Shown one piece after another: positions 4,707 through 6,214 of a DNA stretch of 6,214 nt. This stretch comes from Caryophanales bacterium UBA6380 (lineage in GTDB: Bacteria > Bacillota_I > Bacilli_A > RFN20 > CAG-826), in assembly GCA_002438785.1 (NCBI GenBank), contig DJQS01000003.1, forward strand, positions 1 through 6,214, in the 5' to 3' direction. Below the pieces are notes generated by a model. It made no database searches, had not been told where the DNA came from, and saw only the letters and a program-made list of their open reading frames with translations. Within the stretch, counting starts at the first letter, position 1. Each line of letters begins with the position of its first letter. The translations under genes were made by a program, and so were the position numbers.

Positions 4707-6077
4707 CTAAGCATTTAATAAGAAGGCAATATAAGCTTTATAAGCTTCATAAACATCGACTTTAGAAACAACTTCTAATGGAGCATGCATACTTAAAACA
4801 GCAATACCAGCATCAATAACATTCATATTTAAATTTGATAATATATAAGCAATTGTGCCTCCACCACCTTGATCAACCTTTCCAAGCTCTGCAGTTTGAT
4901 AATTGATTTTATTATCATCAAGGATTTTCCTTAATTTTGCAATATATTCTGGATTTGCATCATTACATCCGCCTTTTCCTCTTGATCCAGTATATTTATT
5001 AAAAACAATACCATTACCTAAATAAGCACTATTTTTAAGTTCATTCACACCAACATATAATGGATCAACGCCAGCACTTACATCACTACTTAGCATATTG
5101 CTGTTTGATAAGCATCTTCTAAGTGCTAAATCATTAAAATTACCTTCTAAATTAATTAATTCAGCAAGAACATTTGTAAAATAATTAGATTGAGCGCCTG
5201 TAGCTCCTATGGAACCAACCTCTTCTTTATCTACTAAAGCACAACATAATGTCTTATTAGGAATTTCCTTAATATCAAGTAAGGCTCTTAAAGAAGTATA
5301 GGCACAAACTCGATCATCATGACCATAGCCAGCAACCATACTTCTATCAAAACCTAAATCACGAGCTTTTCCTGCTGGAACTACTTCAATTTCAGCACTA
5401 ACAAAGTCTTCTTCTTCAAAATTATATTTTTCTTTTAGAATTTTTAAAATATTTTGTTTAACTGAGGCCTTATCTTTTTCCTTTAAAGGTATTGAACCAA
5501 CAGTGACGTCAAGATTTTCACCTTCAACAACTTTATTTGCAGGTTTACTAAGTTGATCTGCACTTAAATGAATTAATAAATCAGTGATGCAAAATATAGG
5601 ATCGCTTTCGTCTTCCCCAACATTAATATCAATAACTTGCCCATCTTTTTTAACAACAACTCCATGAAGAGCTAAAGGAATAGTCACCCATTGATATTTT
5701 TTAATTCCACCATAATAATGGGTATCAAGTAATGCAAAATCATAACTTTCATATAAAGGGTTTTGTTTAAGATCGATTCTAGGTGAGTCAATATGTGCTC
5801 CTAAAACATTAATTCCAGACTCAATTTTATTCTTACCAATTATAAAAGCCATGACATTTTTATTACGGTTAATAGCATAAATTTTATCACCAGCTTTAAT
5901 TGATTTAAAAGCTTCTATTGGTTTAAAGCCATGTTTTTCTAATAATTCTATAGACTCTTTTACAACAAGTCTTTCAGTCTTACCATACGAAATAAATTGT
6001 TTGTATTCATCATTAAAATGCATCAATTCATCCATCGAATCATTTTCATATTTTTCCCAAGCATTTTTATTATACAT
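4707..6077 (-). CDS. M18-family metallo-aminopeptidase (aspartyl aminopeptidase-like)
   Basis: A 456-residue cytosolic peptidase of family M18, the usual bacterial length. It removes N-terminal residues (acidic ones in many members) from peptides during turnover, probably as a large oligomer with two zinc or cobalt ions per site. The expected metal and catalytic motifs are all present: GAHIDSPR with H95 and D97, GHDDRV with the bridging Asp in D254-D255, DKEEVGS with E285-E286, SSDVSAG with D332, and the C-terminal SMHAPLEVVS with H431. A Gly-rich loop, DQGGGGT (402-408), is also typical. The middle (about 100-245) is the inserted dimerisation domain. The ATG at 6077 follows GGAGGA (6090-6085) by seven bases, which fixes the start. 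The stop is TAG. It is a single-gene unit convergent with the tRNAs, with no clear link to the iron genes. Exact substrate preference cannot be read from sequence. Confidence 0.94.
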   Translation of the reverse strand: MYNKNAWEKYENDSMDELMHFNDEYKQFISYGKTERLVVKESIELLEKHGFKPIEAFKSIKAGDKIYAINRNKNVMAFIIGKNKIESGINVLGAHIDSPRIDLKQNPLYESYDFALLDTHYYGGIKKYQWVTIPLALHGVVVKKDGQVIDINVGEDESDPIFCITDLLIHLSADQLSKPANKVVEGENLDVTVGSIPLKEKDKASVKQNILKILKEKYNFEEEDFVSAEIEVVPAGKARDLGFDRSMVAGYGHDDRVCAYTSLRALLDIKEIPNKTLCCALVDKEEVGSIGATGAQSNYFTNVLAELINLEGNFNDLALRRCLSNSNMLSSDVSAGVDPLYVGVNELKNSAYLGNGIVFNKYTGSRGKGGCNDANPEYIAKLRKILDDNKINYQTAELGKVDQGGGGTIAYILSNLNMNVIDAGIAVLSMHAPLEVVSKVDVYEAYKAYIAFLLNA

Positions 6078-6096
6078 AAATAAATCCTCCGCGATT

Positions 6097-6126
6097 ATTA
6101 TAATATAAAAATAAACTTTTCCACAA
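6097..6126 (-). promoter_or_regulatory. Possible promoter of the aminopeptidase gene
   Basis: On the minus strand TTGTGG (6126-6121) and TATAAT (6102-6097) are 18 bases apart. The predicted start near 6090 would fall at the edge of the GGAGGA ribosome site, which is unusually close. A second -10-like TATATT (6107-6102) lacks a good -35. The region is AT-rich enough for chance matches. Confidence 0.4.
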
Positions 6127-6214
6127 TTATTGTAATAATTTATCCTTCAATTGTAATTTTATTTAAAGATGTTTTATAAAAAAATAATTAACTTCGATAT
6201 GCACCCCAAAATTT

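Overview
The window is strongly AT-rich and reads with the standard bacterial code: Trp is TGG, and a TGA stop ends the regulator gene. Strong AGGAGG-type ribosome sites, A/T-rich codon use and protein styles typical of Bacillota point to a low-GC Firmicute, perhaps a gut-type Bacilli/Erysipelotrichia or Clostridia lineage. The species cannot be named from this sequence.

Left and centre (about 208-3276, minus strand): a compact ferrous-iron uptake operon. Reading leftward, it holds a short FeoA-domain protein (3276-3064), a second FeoA (3048-2803), the GTPase/permease FeoB (2803-518) and a 64-residue FeoB-associated Cys-rich membrane protein (511-317). A G+C-rich hairpin with a T tract (208-241) ends it. 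Gene spacing is 15 bp, a 1-bp overlap and 6 bp, so the unit is very probably one transcript. The first 200 bases of the window show no gene, only short AT-rich repeats and hairpins.

Divergent control region (3277-3414) and plus-strand pair (3415-4346): facing away from feo are a DtxR/MntR-family metalloregulator and, overlapping it by ATGA, a DJ-1/PfpI-family protein. The intergenic region carries a perfect inverted repeat, GTTTAC-CAAA-GTAAAC, that covers the -35 and spacer of the predicted feo promoter. This suggests that the metal-loaded regulator represses feo. The DJ-1-like protein is translationally coupled to the regulator, which links a possible thiol/carbonyl-stress function to iron control; that link is an inference.

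Right part: a promoter drives two tRNA genes with encoded CCA, tRNA-Asp(GUC) and tRNA-Phe(GAA), followed by a terminator. A symmetrical hairpin then separates them from a convergent M18-family metallo-aminopeptidase gene (6077-4707). The last bases at the right edge resemble the end of an IS3-type insertion sequence, but too little is present to call one.

Most of the content is conventional. The points that merit a second look are the regulator/DJ-1 pair facing feo, the regulator's mixed metal-ligand set, its leader without a Shine-Dalgarno site, and a second operator-like motif at the far end of the feo operon.
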